DNA from: Micromonospora sp. NBC_01796
GTDB lineage: Bacteria; Actinomycetota; Actinomycetes; Mycobacteriales; Micromonosporaceae
Direction of reading: 5' to 3'
Assembly: GCF_035917455.1 (NCBI RefSeq)
Contig: NZ_CP109078.1
Location: 7,858,001-7,922,000 of the forward strand
DNA length: 64,000 bases
Shown here: in pieces, positions 17,077-25,800 of the stretch
Numbering within the stretch: position 1 is the stretch's first letter
Layout of the letters: each line of letters begins with the position of its first letter
Notes under the pieces: model-generated
Told to the model about the DNA's origin: nothing
Database searches by the model: none
What the model saw: only the letters and a program-made list of their open reading frames with translations
Translations under genes and position numbers: made by a program

Positions 17077-20000
17077 GTGTACCCGGTCCCCCCAGCCCCA
17101 CCAGCCGGGCCGACAGCCGTGCCCCGACGCTGGCAGGTCCTGCTCCCGGCCGCCCTGCTCGCGCTGGTCGCGGCCTACCTGTTCGTGGCACCACCACCGG
17201 CCAGCGCTGCCGACGTCCTGCTCTCCCAGGGCCGTCCCGTCGTGTCGTCGTCCGACCAGGCCGCGGACACCCCGGCCACGGCGGCGGTCGACGGGAACCT
17301 CGCCACCCGCTGGTCGAGCCAGTGGTCCGACCCGCAGTGGATCCGGGTCGACCTCGGCGCCACCGCCACCATCAACCAGGTCGTCCTGCGGTGGGAGGGC
17401 GCGTACGGCAGCGCCTTCCAGCTCCAGACCTCACCGGACACCGTCACCTGGACCACTGTCTACTCCACCACCACCGGCACCGGCGGAACCCAGACCATCC
17501 CGGTCACCGGCACCGGCCGCCACCTGCGGCTGTACGGCACCGCCCGGTCCAGCGGCTACGGGTACTCGCTCTACGAACTCCAGGTGTACGGGACCACCGG
17601 CACCACCCCCACCCCGAACCCGACCGGCGGCTGCGGCACCGACAACGCCGCCCTCGGCCGTCCCGCCACCGCCTCGTCCGCCCAGGCCGCCGACACCCCG
17701 GCCGGTGCCGCCGTCGACGGCAACCCGGGCACCCGCTGGTCCTCGGCCTGGTCGGATCCGCAGTGGCTCCAGGTCGACCTCGGCACCGTACGGAGCATCT
17801 GCCAGGCGGTCCTGCAGTGGGAAGGCGCGTACGCCAGCGCGTACCAGATCCAGACCTCGACCGACGCGACCACCTGGACCACCGCGTACGCCACCACCAC
17901 CGGCACCGGCGGCACCCAGACCATCCCGCTCGCCGCCAGCGGCCGATACCTGCGGATGTACGGCACCACCCGGGCCACCGGCTACGGGTACTCCCTCTAC
18001 GAACTCCTGATCCGCACCGGCGGGACCAGCACCCCGCCTCCCACCACTGCGCCCCCGACACCGACCCCCACGGACCCGGTCCCCGGCAACTGGACCACGC
18101 TCTGGACCGACGACTTCACCGGGCCGGCGAACTCCAGCCCGTCGGCGGCGAACTGGCTGCTCCGGACCGGGACGCAGTACCCCGGTGGCGCCCCGAACTG
18201 GGGCACCGGCTCGGTCGAGACCGCGAGCGCGTCGACCGCGAACGTGCACCTCGACGGCGCCGGCCGGCTCAACCTGCGGGCGATCCGGGACGGTGCCGGC
18301 AACTGGACCTCGGGCCGGATCGAAACCCAACGGGCCGACTTCACCCCCCGCCCCGGTGAGCTGCTGAAGTTCAGCGCCGTGCTCAAGCAACCGGACGGGA
18401 CGAACGCGCTCGGGTACTGGCCCGGCTTCCGGGCCACGGGTGCTGCGTACCGGGGCAACTACAACAACTGGCCGGGGGTCGGCGAGACGGACATCATGAC
18501 CGACGTCAACGGACGCAGCCAGCTCTCCCAGACCCTGCACTGCGGCACCGCGCCGGAGGGGGTGTGCAACGAGTACAACGGCCGGACCAGCGGCCTGGCG
18601 AGCTGCACCGGATGCCAGACCGGCTACCACGAGTACGCGCAGGTCATCGACCGGACGAAGACCGACGAGGAGATCCGGTTCTACCTCGACGGCCGGCAGA
18701 CCTGGGTGGTCCGGGAGAGCCAGGTCGGTGTCACCGCCTGGCAGGCCGCCGTGCAGCACGCCTTCTACCTCCGGTTCGACCTGGCCGTCGGCGGGTCGCT
18801 GCCCAACGCGGTCGCCGGGCAGACCACCCCGACCCCGGAGACCGTCTCCGGCGGCACGCTGAGCGTCGACTCGGTGACGGTCGCCCGCGCCACCGGGACC
18901 GTCCCGGCCGCGATGACCGACCCGGCCACCCCGGCCGGACCGAGCGTGGTCCGGGTGACCGGCACCCAGGGCAACTGGCAGCTACAGGTCAACGGCGCGC
19001 CGTACGAGGTGAAGGGGCTCACCTACGGTCCGCCGCAGGGGGCGGCCGACGGTTACATGCGCGACCTGAAGAACACCGGGGTCAACACGATCCGCACCTG
19101 GGGGGTGGACGACACCCAGACCCCGACGCTGCTCAACCGGGCCGCGCAGCAGGGCATCAAGGTGGTCGTCGGGCACTGGCTCAACCAGGGCGCGGACTAC
19201 GTCAACGACACCGCGTACAAGACCGCGGCCAGGAACGAGATCGTGGCCCGGGTCAACGCGCTCAAGGGCTACCAGGGCGTCCTGATGTGGGACGTGGGCA
19301 ACGAGGTCATCCTGACCATGCAGGACCACGGGTTGCCGGCCGCCGAGGTCGAGGCGCGCCGGATCGCGTACGCCCGGTTCGTCAACGAGATCGCGGTGGC
19401 GATCCACGCCGCCGACCCGAACCACCCGGTCACCTCCACCGACGCGTGGACCGGGGCGTGGCCGTACTACAGGACGTACTCGCCGGCGCTGGATCTGCTG
19501 GCGGTCAACGCGTACGGCGCGATCGGCACGGTCAAGACGGACTGGATTGCCGGCGGTTACACCAAGCCGTACCTGGTGACCGAGGCCGGGCCGGCCGGCG
19601 AGTGGGAGGTCGACCCGGACGCCAACGGGGTCGCCAAGGAGCCGTCGGACCTGGAGAAGCGGGCCGGCTACACGGCGAGCTGGAACGCGATCAAGGCGCA
19701 TCCGGGAGTGGCGCTGGGCGCGACCGAGTTCCACTACGGACTGGAGAACGACTTCGGCGGGGTCTGGCTCAACGTCACCACCGGCGGTTGGCGCCGACTC
19801 GGCTACCACGCGCTGCGGCAGGCGTACACCGGTCAGGCGTCGGCGAACACCCCACCGGAGATCACCGCGATGACGGTCGGTTCGCCGACCTCGGTGCCGG
19901 CCGGCGGGCAGTTCACCGTCGAGGTGGCCGCGACCGATCCGCAGCAGGACCTGATCCGCTACAACCTCATGGTCAACAGCAAGCACATCAACGCCAACCG

Positions 20001-20559
20001 AGGGTTCGACCACGTCAGCTTCACCGAGACCGGCAACGGGCGGTTCACCGTACGGGCGCCGGAGCAACTCGGGGTCTGGCTGGTCTACGTGTACGCGTTC
20101 GACGGTCACGGCAACGTCGGCATCGAGCAGCGCTCGTTCCGGGTGGTCCCGCCGACCGTACCCGGCACCAACGTGGCGCTCGGCAAACCGGCCACCGCGT
20201 CGTCGTACCAACCGACCGGGCCGAGCGGGCCGCAACTGCCGTCGTACGCGGTGGACGGCAACTTCGGCACCCGCTGGGCGAGTGAGTGGGTCGGGGCGGC
20301 CTCGATCCAGGTCGACCTCGGTACGGTCACCACCTTCAACCACGTACAACTGGCCTGGGAGGCGGCGTACGCGAAGGCGTACCAGATCCAGACCTCGACC
20401 GACGGGGCCACCTGGACCACGGTCTACTCGACCACCAGTGGCAACGGTGGATTCGACAGTCTCGCCATCTCCGGCACCGGCAGATACGTACGGATGAACG
20501 GCACGGAACGGGCCACCGCCTACGGCTATTCGTTGTGGGAGTTCGGCGTCTACCGCTGA
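17077..20559 (+). CDS. Secreted multidomain glycosidase: discoidin x2, GH16-like, clan GH-A barrel, discoidin
   Basis: The 1160-residue exported protein has a signal peptide (hydrophobic residues about 20-40, cleavage after PASA near 44). Two F5/8C discoidin (CBM32-like) domains follow at about 46-172 and 187-312, then a Pro/Thr linker. A GH16 lectin-fold domain spans about 335-600. A (beta/alpha)8 domain of GH2/GH5 type spans about 625-905, with NE pair Asn742-Glu743 in WDVGNEV as acid/base and Glu836 in VTEAGPAGEW as probable nucleophile. An Ig-like segment and a third F5/8C domain (about 1028-1160) end it. In the GH16 motif E470-x-D472-x-x-T475 the usual acid/base Glu is Thr, so that domain is probably a binding module. 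The GH16 family and the GH1 partner suggest beta-glucan; exact specificity is not provable. Confidence 0.88.
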   Translation: MYPVPPAPPAGPTAVPRRWQVLLPAALLALVAAYLFVAPPPASAADVLLSQGRPVVSSSDQAADTPATAAVDGNLATRWSSQWSDPQWIRVDLGATATINQVVLRWEGAYGSAFQLQTSPDTVTWTTVYSTTTGTGGTQTIPVTGTGRHLRLYGTARSSGYGYSLYELQVYGTTGTTPTPNPTGGCGTDNAALGRPATASSAQAADTPAGAAVDGNPGTRWSSAWSDPQWLQVDLGTVRSICQAVLQWEGAYASAYQIQTSTDATTWTTAYATTTGTGGTQTIPLAASGRYLRMYGTTRATGYGYSLYELLIRTGGTSTPPPTTAPPTPTPTDPVPGNWTTLWTDDFTGPANSSPSAANWLLRTGTQYPGGAPNWGTGSVETASASTANVHLDGAGRLNLRAIRDGAGNWTSGRIETQRADFTPRPGELLKFSAVLKQPDGTNALGYWPGFRATGAAYRGNYNNWPGVGETDIMTDVNGRSQLSQTLHCGTAPEGVCNEYNGRTSGLASCTGCQTGYHEYAQVIDRTKTDEEIRFYLDGRQTWVVRESQVGVTAWQAAVQHAFYLRFDLAVGGSLPNAVAGQTTPTPETVSGGTLSVDSVTVARATGTVPAAMTDPATPAGPSVVRVTGTQGNWQLQVNGAPYEVKGLTYGPPQGAADGYMRDLKNTGVNTIRTWGVDDTQTPTLLNRAAQQGIKVVVGHWLNQGADYVNDTAYKTAARNEIVARVNALKGYQGVLMWDVGNEVILTMQDHGLPAAEVEARRIAYARFVNEIAVAIHAADPNHPVTSTDAWTGAWPYYRTYSPALDLLAVNAYGAIGTVKTDWIAGGYTKPYLVTEAGPAGEWEVDPDANGVAKEPSDLEKRAGYTASWNAIKAHPGVALGATEFHYGLENDFGGVWLNVTTGGWRRLGYHALRQAYTGQASANTPPEITAMTVGSPTSVPAGGQFTVEVAATDPQQDLIRYNLMVNSKHINANRGFDHVSFTETGNGRFTVRAPEQLGVWLVYVYAFDGHGNVGIEQRSFRVVPPTVPGTNVALGKPATASSYQPTGPSGPQLPSYAVDGNFGTRWASEWVGAASIQVDLGTVTTFNHVQLAWEAAYAKAYQIQTSTDGATWTTVYSTTSGNGGFDSLAISGTGRYVRMNGTERATAYGYSLWEFGVYR

Positions 20560-20634
20560 CGTTTCCTCGGGGCATGGAAGGGATGGCGGGTGCCGGTGGG
20601 GCGCCCGCCATCCCCGCGTCGACCCGGATCGATG

Positions 20635-20665
20635 GGAAAGCGCTCTCCGTTCGCTGTGCTATAAA
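20635..20665 (+). promoter_or_regulatory. lacI promoter with autoregulatory operator
   Basis: GGAAAGCGCTCTCC (20635-20648) is a one-mismatch copy of the GAGAGCGCTCTC operator and covers the expected -35. TATAAA (20660-20665) is a clear -10 in a GC-rich background. Together they indicate autorepression by the LacI protein encoded downstream. Confidence 0.65.
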
Positions 20666-20694
20666 TGCCGGCATGAGCATCGGTGCCGCGCTCG

Positions 20695-21744
20695 ATGAGC
20701 GGTGAGATCCGGGCCGGTGCCCGGCTGCCCACCCTGGAGGACGTTGCCCGGGTCGCCGGTGTCTCCCGAGCCACCGTCTCGCGGGTCGTCAACGGGATCC
20801 GCAACGTCGACCCGCAACTGCACGAGGTGGTCTGGCACGCCGTCGAGGTGACCGGGTACGTGCCGAACCGGGCGGCCAGATCCCTGGTCACCCGTCGCAC
20901 CGGCACCGTCGCCCTAGTCGTCTCCGACAACGAGGACCACGACGACGACCCGTTCATGAGCCGGTTCTTCGCCGACCCGTTCTTCGGCCGGGTCGTCGGC
21001 GGCCTGCTGAGCGTGCTGCGACCGCTCGGCATCCAGCTGGCGCTGCAGCTCGTCGGCACCCAGCAGGCCAGGGTCCGGCTCGTCGGCGACCTGCGACAGG
21101 GCCAGGCCGACGGGGCGGTGGTCCTGTCGCTGCACCCCGAGGACACCCTGCCCGCGCTGATGACCGAGGCCGGGCTGGCCGCCGTACTGGTCGGCCGGCC
21201 GGCGACCCCGCTGCCGGTGAGCTACGTCGACGTCGCCAACGACGCGGGCGCCGCCCTCGCCGCCGATCATCTGGTCGGCCGGGGCTGCCGACAGGTCGGC
21301 ATGATCAGCGGCCCGGTCGACGTGCCGGCCAGCCAGGACCGGATCGCCGGCTTCCGCCGGGCGATGGCCCGGCACGGCCACCCGTACGTGCCGGCGGTCG
21401 CCGGGAACTTCACCCACGACAGCGGTGAGCAGGCGATGTACCAGCTCCGCCGGGAGCACCCGGGGCTGGACGGGGTGTTCGTCGCCAACGACCTGATGGC
21501 CCAGGGGGCGCTGATGGCGCTGCGTGAGGCCGGGTGCCGGGTGCCGGACGACGTCGCCGTCATCGGCTTCGACGACAGCTCCGCCGCCCTGGCCGCCCGA
21601 CCGCCGTTGACCACCATCCGGCACCCGCTGGAGGACATGGCCGCGGAGAGCGCACGGCTGTTGCTGGCCCGGATCGACGACCCCGAGCAGCGCGTCACCT
21701 CGGTCATCTTCGACCCGGTCCTGGTCCACCGCCAGTCGGCATAA
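20695..21744 (+). CDS. LacI-family transcriptional regulator
   Basis: The 349-residue regulator opens with the LacI helix-turn-helix and hinge: TLEDVARVAGVSRATVSRVV, then GYVPNRAARSLV. The sugar-binding core with GVFVANDLMAQGALMAL and VIGFDDS follows. It should repress the flanking glycan genes until a sugar ligand binds. All three GAGAGCGCTCTC palindromes (16875, 17001, 20635) are within 4 kb and lie at its own promoter and at its two likely targets. ATG 20695 is chosen for protein alignment; GTG 20683 is in frame and neither has a good ribosome binding site. Confidence 0.9.
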   Translation: MSGEIRAGARLPTLEDVARVAGVSRATVSRVVNGIRNVDPQLHEVVWHAVEVTGYVPNRAARSLVTRRTGTVALVVSDNEDHDDDPFMSRFFADPFFGRVVGGLLSVLRPLGIQLALQLVGTQQARVRLVGDLRQGQADGAVVLSLHPEDTLPALMTEAGLAAVLVGRPATPLPVSYVDVANDAGAALAADHLVGRGCRQVGMISGPVDVPASQDRIAGFRRAMARHGHPYVPAVAGNFTHDSGEQAMYQLRREHPGLDGVFVANDLMAQGALMALREAGCRVPDDVAVIGFDDSSAALAARPPLTTIRHPLEDMAAESARLLLARIDDPEQRVTSVIFDPVLVHRQSA

Positions 21745-21777
21745 CCCTCCCCCCTCCCACCCTCTCTCCCACCCTCT

Positions 21778-21851
21778 CTCCTCGTCGATCTAGGGCAAAT
21801 GGTGGTGATCAGAGATCAATCAGCGACCATTTGCCCTAGATCGACGAGGAG
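21778..21851. repeat. Long palindromic element between lacI and cobK
   Basis: Two perfect 26-bp arms (21778-21803 and 21826-21851) flank a 22-nt loop that itself holds TGATC-AGA-GATCA. The right arm includes the last codons and the TAG stop of cobK. It can act as a bidirectional terminator for the converging genes. The length and perfection, with low-GC arms, suggest a dispersed genomic palindrome rather than a plain terminator. Confidence 0.85.
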
Positions 21852-22603
21852 GGGTGTGCGGCCAGCCAGGGTAGGGCGTCCTCGATCCTGGTGACCTGGT
21901 CGCTGGGCGGGGCGGAGGGACGGTCGACCATCACCACCGGGAGACCGAGCCGGCGGGCGGCGTCCAACTTCGCCGCGGTCATGGTGCCGCCGCTGTCCTT
22001 GGTGACCAGCACGTCGATGCCGTACCGGCGCAGCAGGGCCAGCTCGCCGTCCACGGTGAACGGGCCACGGTCCAGCACCACCGTGAGGCGGCGCGGCAAC
22101 GGCGGCTCGGGATGGTCGACCGAGCGGACCAGGAACCAGTGCCGGTCCAGGTCGGCGAAGGCGGCCAGGCTCTGCCGGCCGGTGGTGAGGAAGACCCGCT
22201 CCCCCATCCCGGCGACGGTTTCGGCGGCGGCGGCCAGCGACGGGACCCGCCGCCAGGCGTCACCTGGCTGCGCGGTCCACCCCGGTCGGCGTACGACCAG
22301 CAGCGGCACCCCGGTCTCGGCGCAGGCACTCACGGCGGAGGCGCTCATCGTGGCGGCGAACGGGTGGGTCACGTCCAGCACCGCGTCGACCCGTTCCCGG
22401 CGCAGCCAGTCGACCAGCCCGGCCGGGCCACCGAAGCCACCGATCCGGACCTCGCCCTCGGGCAGCGCGGGGTCGGCCACCCGACCGGCGAGCGAGGTCA
22501 CCACCCGCCACCGGGGCCGGTCCCGCACCAGCAGGGCGGCCAGGCGACGCGCCTCCCCGGTGCCGCCGAGCAACAGGACGGTCAGGTCCGCCACGGCCAC
22601 CAC
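21836..22603 (-). CDS. cobK: Precorrin-6A reductase CobK
   Basis: The 255-residue enzyme reduces precorrin-6A to dihydro-precorrin-6 with NADPH. Family features are VLLLGGTGEARRLA (dinucleotide-binding start), VLDVTHPFAATMSASA, LTTGRQSLAAFADL and VTKDSGGTMTAAKL. The C-terminal residues PSSSI and the stop codon lie inside the palindrome 21778-21851, so the native end may have been altered by that element. It is divergent from cbiD (68 bp apart), and I see no riboswitch before it. Confidence 0.93.
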   Translation of the reverse strand: MVAVADLTVLLLGGTGEARRLAALLVRDRPRWRVVTSLAGRVADPALPEGEVRIGGFGGPAGLVDWLRRERVDAVLDVTHPFAATMSASAVSACAETGVPLLVVRRPGWTAQPGDAWRRVPSLAAAAETVAGMGERVFLTTGRQSLAAFADLDRHWFLVRSVDHPEPPLPRRLTVVLDRGPFTVDGELALLRRYGIDVLVTKDSGGTMTAAKLDAARRLGLPVVMVDRPSAPPSDQVTRIEDALPWLAAHPSSSI

Positions 22604-22671
22604 CGCCTCTCCGATACGCGCGGTCGTACCCCCGGGTCGGTGACCGTCCGGGCGGCAGGCATGCTGAGCTG

Positions 22672-23760
22672 GTGACCAGCGGCAGGACCCCGACCCAGCT
22701 GCGGTACGGCTGGACGACCGGTGCCTGTGCCACCGCGGCGACCACCGCCGCGTACACGGCCTTGCTCACCGGCTCCTTCCCGGACCCGGTGGAGATCACC
22801 CTGCCGAAGGGACAGCGACCGGCGTTCGCCCTGGCCCGCGAGGAACTCGGCGACGGGCGGGCGTTCGCGGGGGTGGTGAAGGACGCCGGTGACGACCCCG
22901 ACGTGACCCACGGGGCCCTGGTCTGCGCCACCGTACGCCCGGCCCCGGCCGGCGCCGGCGTGGTGTTCCAGGCCGGCCCCGGAGTCGGCACGGTGACCAA
23001 ACCCGGCCTGCCGCTGCCGGTCGGCGAGCCGGCGATCAACCCGGTCCCCCGGGACATGATGCGCCGGGCGGTGACGGAGGTCGCCGACCGGCACGGCGGC
23101 ACCGGGGACGTGCTGGTGGAGATCTCCGTCGAGGGCGGCGAGGAACTCGCCCGGCACACCTGGAACCCCCGGCTGGGCATCCTCGGCGGGCTGTCCATCC
23201 TCGGCACGACCGGCATCGTGGTGCCGTACTCCTGCTCGGCCTGGATCGACAGCATCCGGCGCGGCGTCGACGTGGCCCGCGCCGCCGGGCACCGGCACGT
23301 GGCCGCCTGCACCGGCAGCACCTCCGAGCGGGTCGCCACCGAGCTGTACGGGCTGCCCGACGACGCGCTGCTGGACATGGGCGACTTCGCCGGGGCGGTG
23401 CTGAAGTACCTGCGCCGGCACCCGATTCCCCGGCTCACCGTGGCCGGCGGCATCGGCAAGCTCACCAAGCTGGCCAACGGTCACCTCGACCTGCACTCCG
23501 GCCGGTCGCAGGTGGACTTCCGGGCCCTGGCCGAACTGGTCGCCGGGGCCGGCGGCGGTCCCGACCTGGTCGAGGGCGTACGCGGGGCGAACACCGCGCT
23601 GGACGCGCTGCGCCAGTGCCAGGCGGCCGGGCTGCCGCTCGGTGACCTGGTCGCCCTCGGTGCCCGCAACACCGCCGCGGAGGTTCTGCGCGGCGCCCCG
23701 GTCGAGGTCGACGTGGTGGTCATCGACCGTGCCGGCACCATCGTCGGCCGCACCCCCTGA
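22672..23760 (+). CDS. cbiD: Cobalt-precorrin-5B (C1)-methyltransferase CbiD
   Basis: The 362-residue protein has the CbiD start LRYGWTTGACATAATTAAY, the block GLSILGTTGIVVPYS and the late GARNTAAEVLRG. CbiD methylates C1 with loss of the C20 unit, the step done by the unrelated CobF in the classical aerobic route. No CobF is encoded in this window although CobG, CobN and CobK are. It is a single plus-strand gene between cobK and the oppositely oriented cobM. Either CbiD replaces CobF here or a CobF lies elsewhere. Confidence 0.93.
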   Translation: MTSGRTPTQLRYGWTTGACATAATTAAYTALLTGSFPDPVEITLPKGQRPAFALAREELGDGRAFAGVVKDAGDDPDVTHGALVCATVRPAPAGAGVVFQAGPGVGTVTKPGLPLPVGEPAINPVPRDMMRRAVTEVADRHGGTGDVLVEISVEGGEELARHTWNPRLGILGGLSILGTTGIVVPYSCSAWIDSIRRGVDVARAAGHRHVAACTGSTSERVATELYGLPDDALLDMGDFAGAVLKYLRRHPIPRLTVAGGIGKLTKLANGHLDLHSGRSQVDFRALAELVAGAGGGPDLVEGVRGANTALDALRQCQAAGLPLGDLVALGARNTAAEVLRGAPVEVDVVVIDRAGTIVGRTP

Positions 23761-23803
23761 CCCGACCCGGTCGCCGGTTCTCCCGACCCGGCCCACCGAC
23801 GGA

Positions 23804-24547
23804 TCAGACACGGCAGCGGGTGGTCGAGTAGAGGTGGCTGTCGGGGAACGTGGCGGCGGTGAGGACGTCACCGACGATCACCACGGCGGTGCGGACGATG
23901 CCGGCGTCGCGTACCTGCTCGGCGATGTCGGCCAGGGTGCCGCGCAGGACCAGTTCGTCGGGGCGGCTGGCGCGGGCGACCACGGCGACCGGGCAGTCCG
24001 ACCCGTAGTTGGGGACGAGTTCGTCGACCAGTTCCGTGATCCGTTGCACGGCCAGGTGCAGGACGAGGGTGGCCCGGCTGCGGCCCAGGGTGGCCAGGTC
24101 CTCCCCCGGCGGCATCGGGGTGGCGCGGGCCGCGGTGCGGGTGAGGATCACCGTCTGACCCACCCCCGGCACGGTCAGCTCCCGGCCGAGCGCCGCCGCG
24201 GCGGCGGCGAACGCGGGCACTCCCGGCACCACCTCGTACGGCACGCCGAGGGTGTCCAGCCGGCGCATCTGCTCCGCCATCGCGCTGAACACCGACGGGT
24301 CACCCGAGTGGAGGCGGGCCACGTCCAGGCCGGCGGTGTGCGCGGCGAGCAGTTCGGCCACGATCTGGTCCAGGTCCAGGTTGGCCGTGTCCACCAACCT
24401 GGCCCCGGGCGGGCAGTGGTCGAGCAGTTCGGCCGGCACCAGGCTGCCGGCGTAGAGGCAGACCGGCGCCGCCGCCAGTCGATCCCGGCCCCGGACCGTG
24501 ATCAGATCCGCGGCGCCCGGACCGGCGCCAATGAAGAAGACCGTCAT
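23804..24547 (-). CDS. cobM: Precorrin-4 C11-methyltransferase CobM
   Basis: The 247-residue SAM-dependent tetrapyrrole methylase has [43 protein letters not shown] and [16 protein letters not shown], the set typical of CobM/CbiF. ATG 24547 overlaps the cobL stop (ATGA) and gives the family N-terminus [11 protein letters not shown]; a longer frame exists but is not family-like. It is the last gene of the minus-strand chlID operon. Confidence 0.95.
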   Translation of the reverse strand: MTVFFIGAGPGAADLITVRGRDRLAAAPVCLYAGSLVPAELLDHCPPGARLVDTANLDLDQIVAELLAAHTAGLDVARLHSGDPSVFSAMAEQMRRLDTLGVPYEVVPGVPAFAAAAAALGRELTVPGVGQTVILTRTAARATPMPPGEDLATLGRSRATLVLHLAVQRITELVDELVPNYGSDCPVAVVARASRPDELVLRGTLADIAEQVRDAGIVRTAVVIVGDVLTAATFPDSHLYSTTRCRV

Positions 24548-25800
24548 CGTTTTGCCACCGTCCACTGGGTCACCGGCAGCATCGGCCGCCAACCGGTGAA
24601 GTTGCCGACCGGCGCCGCCCGCTGGACCGCCAGCCGGATCAGGTCACCGCCGAGCCGGTCGTACGCGTCGGTCACCACCCGCTCCGACTCCAGGGTGACC
24701 GCGTTCACCACCAGCCGGCCGCCCGGCCGCAGCGCCTGCCAGCACCGGTCGAGCAGGCCCGGCACGGTCACCCCGCCACCGACGAAGATCGCGTCCGGTG
24801 GCTCCAGCCCGGCCAGCGCCTCGGGCGCGGCACCGCGTACGACATGCAGCTCCGGGACGCCGAGCGCGGCGGCGTTGACGGCGATCCGGTCCGCCCGTGC
24901 CGGCTCCCGCTCGATCGCCACCGCCCGGCAGGACGGGTGCGTACGCAGCCACTCGATCGCGATGCTGCCGGCGCCCCCGCCGACGTCCCAGAGCAGTTGG
25001 CCGGGGATCGGCGCCAGCCGGGCCAGGGTCACCGCGCGGATCTCCCGCTTGGTCAACTGCCCGTCGTGCTCGTACGCGTCATCCGGCAGGCCGGGGACCA
25101 GCGGGCGTACCGCCGTGTCCGGGTCGGCGTGGCAGTGCACCGCGACGATGTTCAGCGCACCGGTCGGCTCGTCCCATCCGGACGCGGTGCCGACCCGGAT
25201 CCGCTCGTCCGGCCCACCGAGCGACTCCAGTACGGTCAGCGCGCTGCCGCCGTAGCCACGGTCGGTCAGCAGAGCGGCCACCGCCGCCGGAGTGGCACCG
25301 TCGGCGCTGAGTACGAGCAGCCGCCGGTTCGGGTGCACGGACCGGTGCAGCCGGTCCACCGCCCGCCCGACCACGCTCACCACCTCCACCTCGTCGGCGG
25401 GCCAGCCGAGCCGGGCACAGGCGAGCGAGACCGACGACGGGTGTGGCAGGACCCGTACCCGCTCGGGTCCGAGCAGCCGGGTCAGCGTCGTACCGACGCC
25501 GTAGAACATCGGATCACCACTGGCCAGTACGCAGACCGCCCGTTCCCCGTGTGCGTCGAGCAGGCCGGGCAGGGCGGGCAGCATCGGCGACGGCCAGGCG
25601 ATCCGTTCCTGGTCGAGCGGCGCGGCGGCGGAGGCGCCGACCGAACCGGAGAGGTCCACGGGGAGCAGGGCGAGTTGCCGGGTACTGCCGAGCAGCACCT
25701 GGGCCGAGCGGATCGCGGCTCGGGCCGCCCCGGTCAGCCCCGCCCAGCCGTCCGCGCCGATCCCGACGACCGTCACCACCTCGGCGCGCTGGTCAGACAT
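24544..25800 (-). CDS. cobL: Precorrin-6B methyltransferase (decarboxylating) CobL, CbiE-CbiT fusion
   Basis: The 418-residue bifunctional enzyme methylates C5 and C15 and decarboxylates the C12 acetate. The N-terminal CbiE half (about 1-205) shows [32 protein letters not shown] and [13 protein letters not shown]. The C-terminal CbiT half (about 220-418) has the SAM loop [18 protein letters not shown] and [15 protein letters not shown]. Its start overlaps the end of the FDOR gene by 8 bp and its stop overlaps cobM, so all three are coupled. Confidence 0.95.
   Translation of the reverse strand: MSDQRAEVVTVVGIGADGWAGLTGAARAAIRSAQVLLGSTRQLALLPVDLSGSVGASAAAPLDQERIAWPSPMLPALPGLLDAHGERAVCVLASGDPMFYGVGTTLTRLLGPERVRVLPHPSSVSLACARLGWPADEVEVVSVVGRAVDRLHRSVHPNRRLLVLSADGATPAAVAALLTDRGYGGSALTVLESLGGPDERIRVGTASGWDEPTGALNIVAVHCHADPDTAVRPLVPGLPDDAYEHDGQLTKREIRAVTLARLAPIPGQLLWDVGGGAGSIAIEWLRTHPSCRAVAIEREPARADRIAVNAAALGVPELHVVRGAAPEALAGLEPPDAIFVGGGVTVPGLLDRCWQALRPGGRLVVNAVTLESERVVTDAYDRLGGDLIRLAVQRAAPVGNFTGWRPMLPVTQWTVAKR

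Noticed and set aside
16875-20648. The three GAGAGCGCTCTC palindromes as a transposon or CRISPR-like repeat
   Set aside because: They are isolated, sit at promoters and fit the LacI operator pattern; no arrays or spacers.
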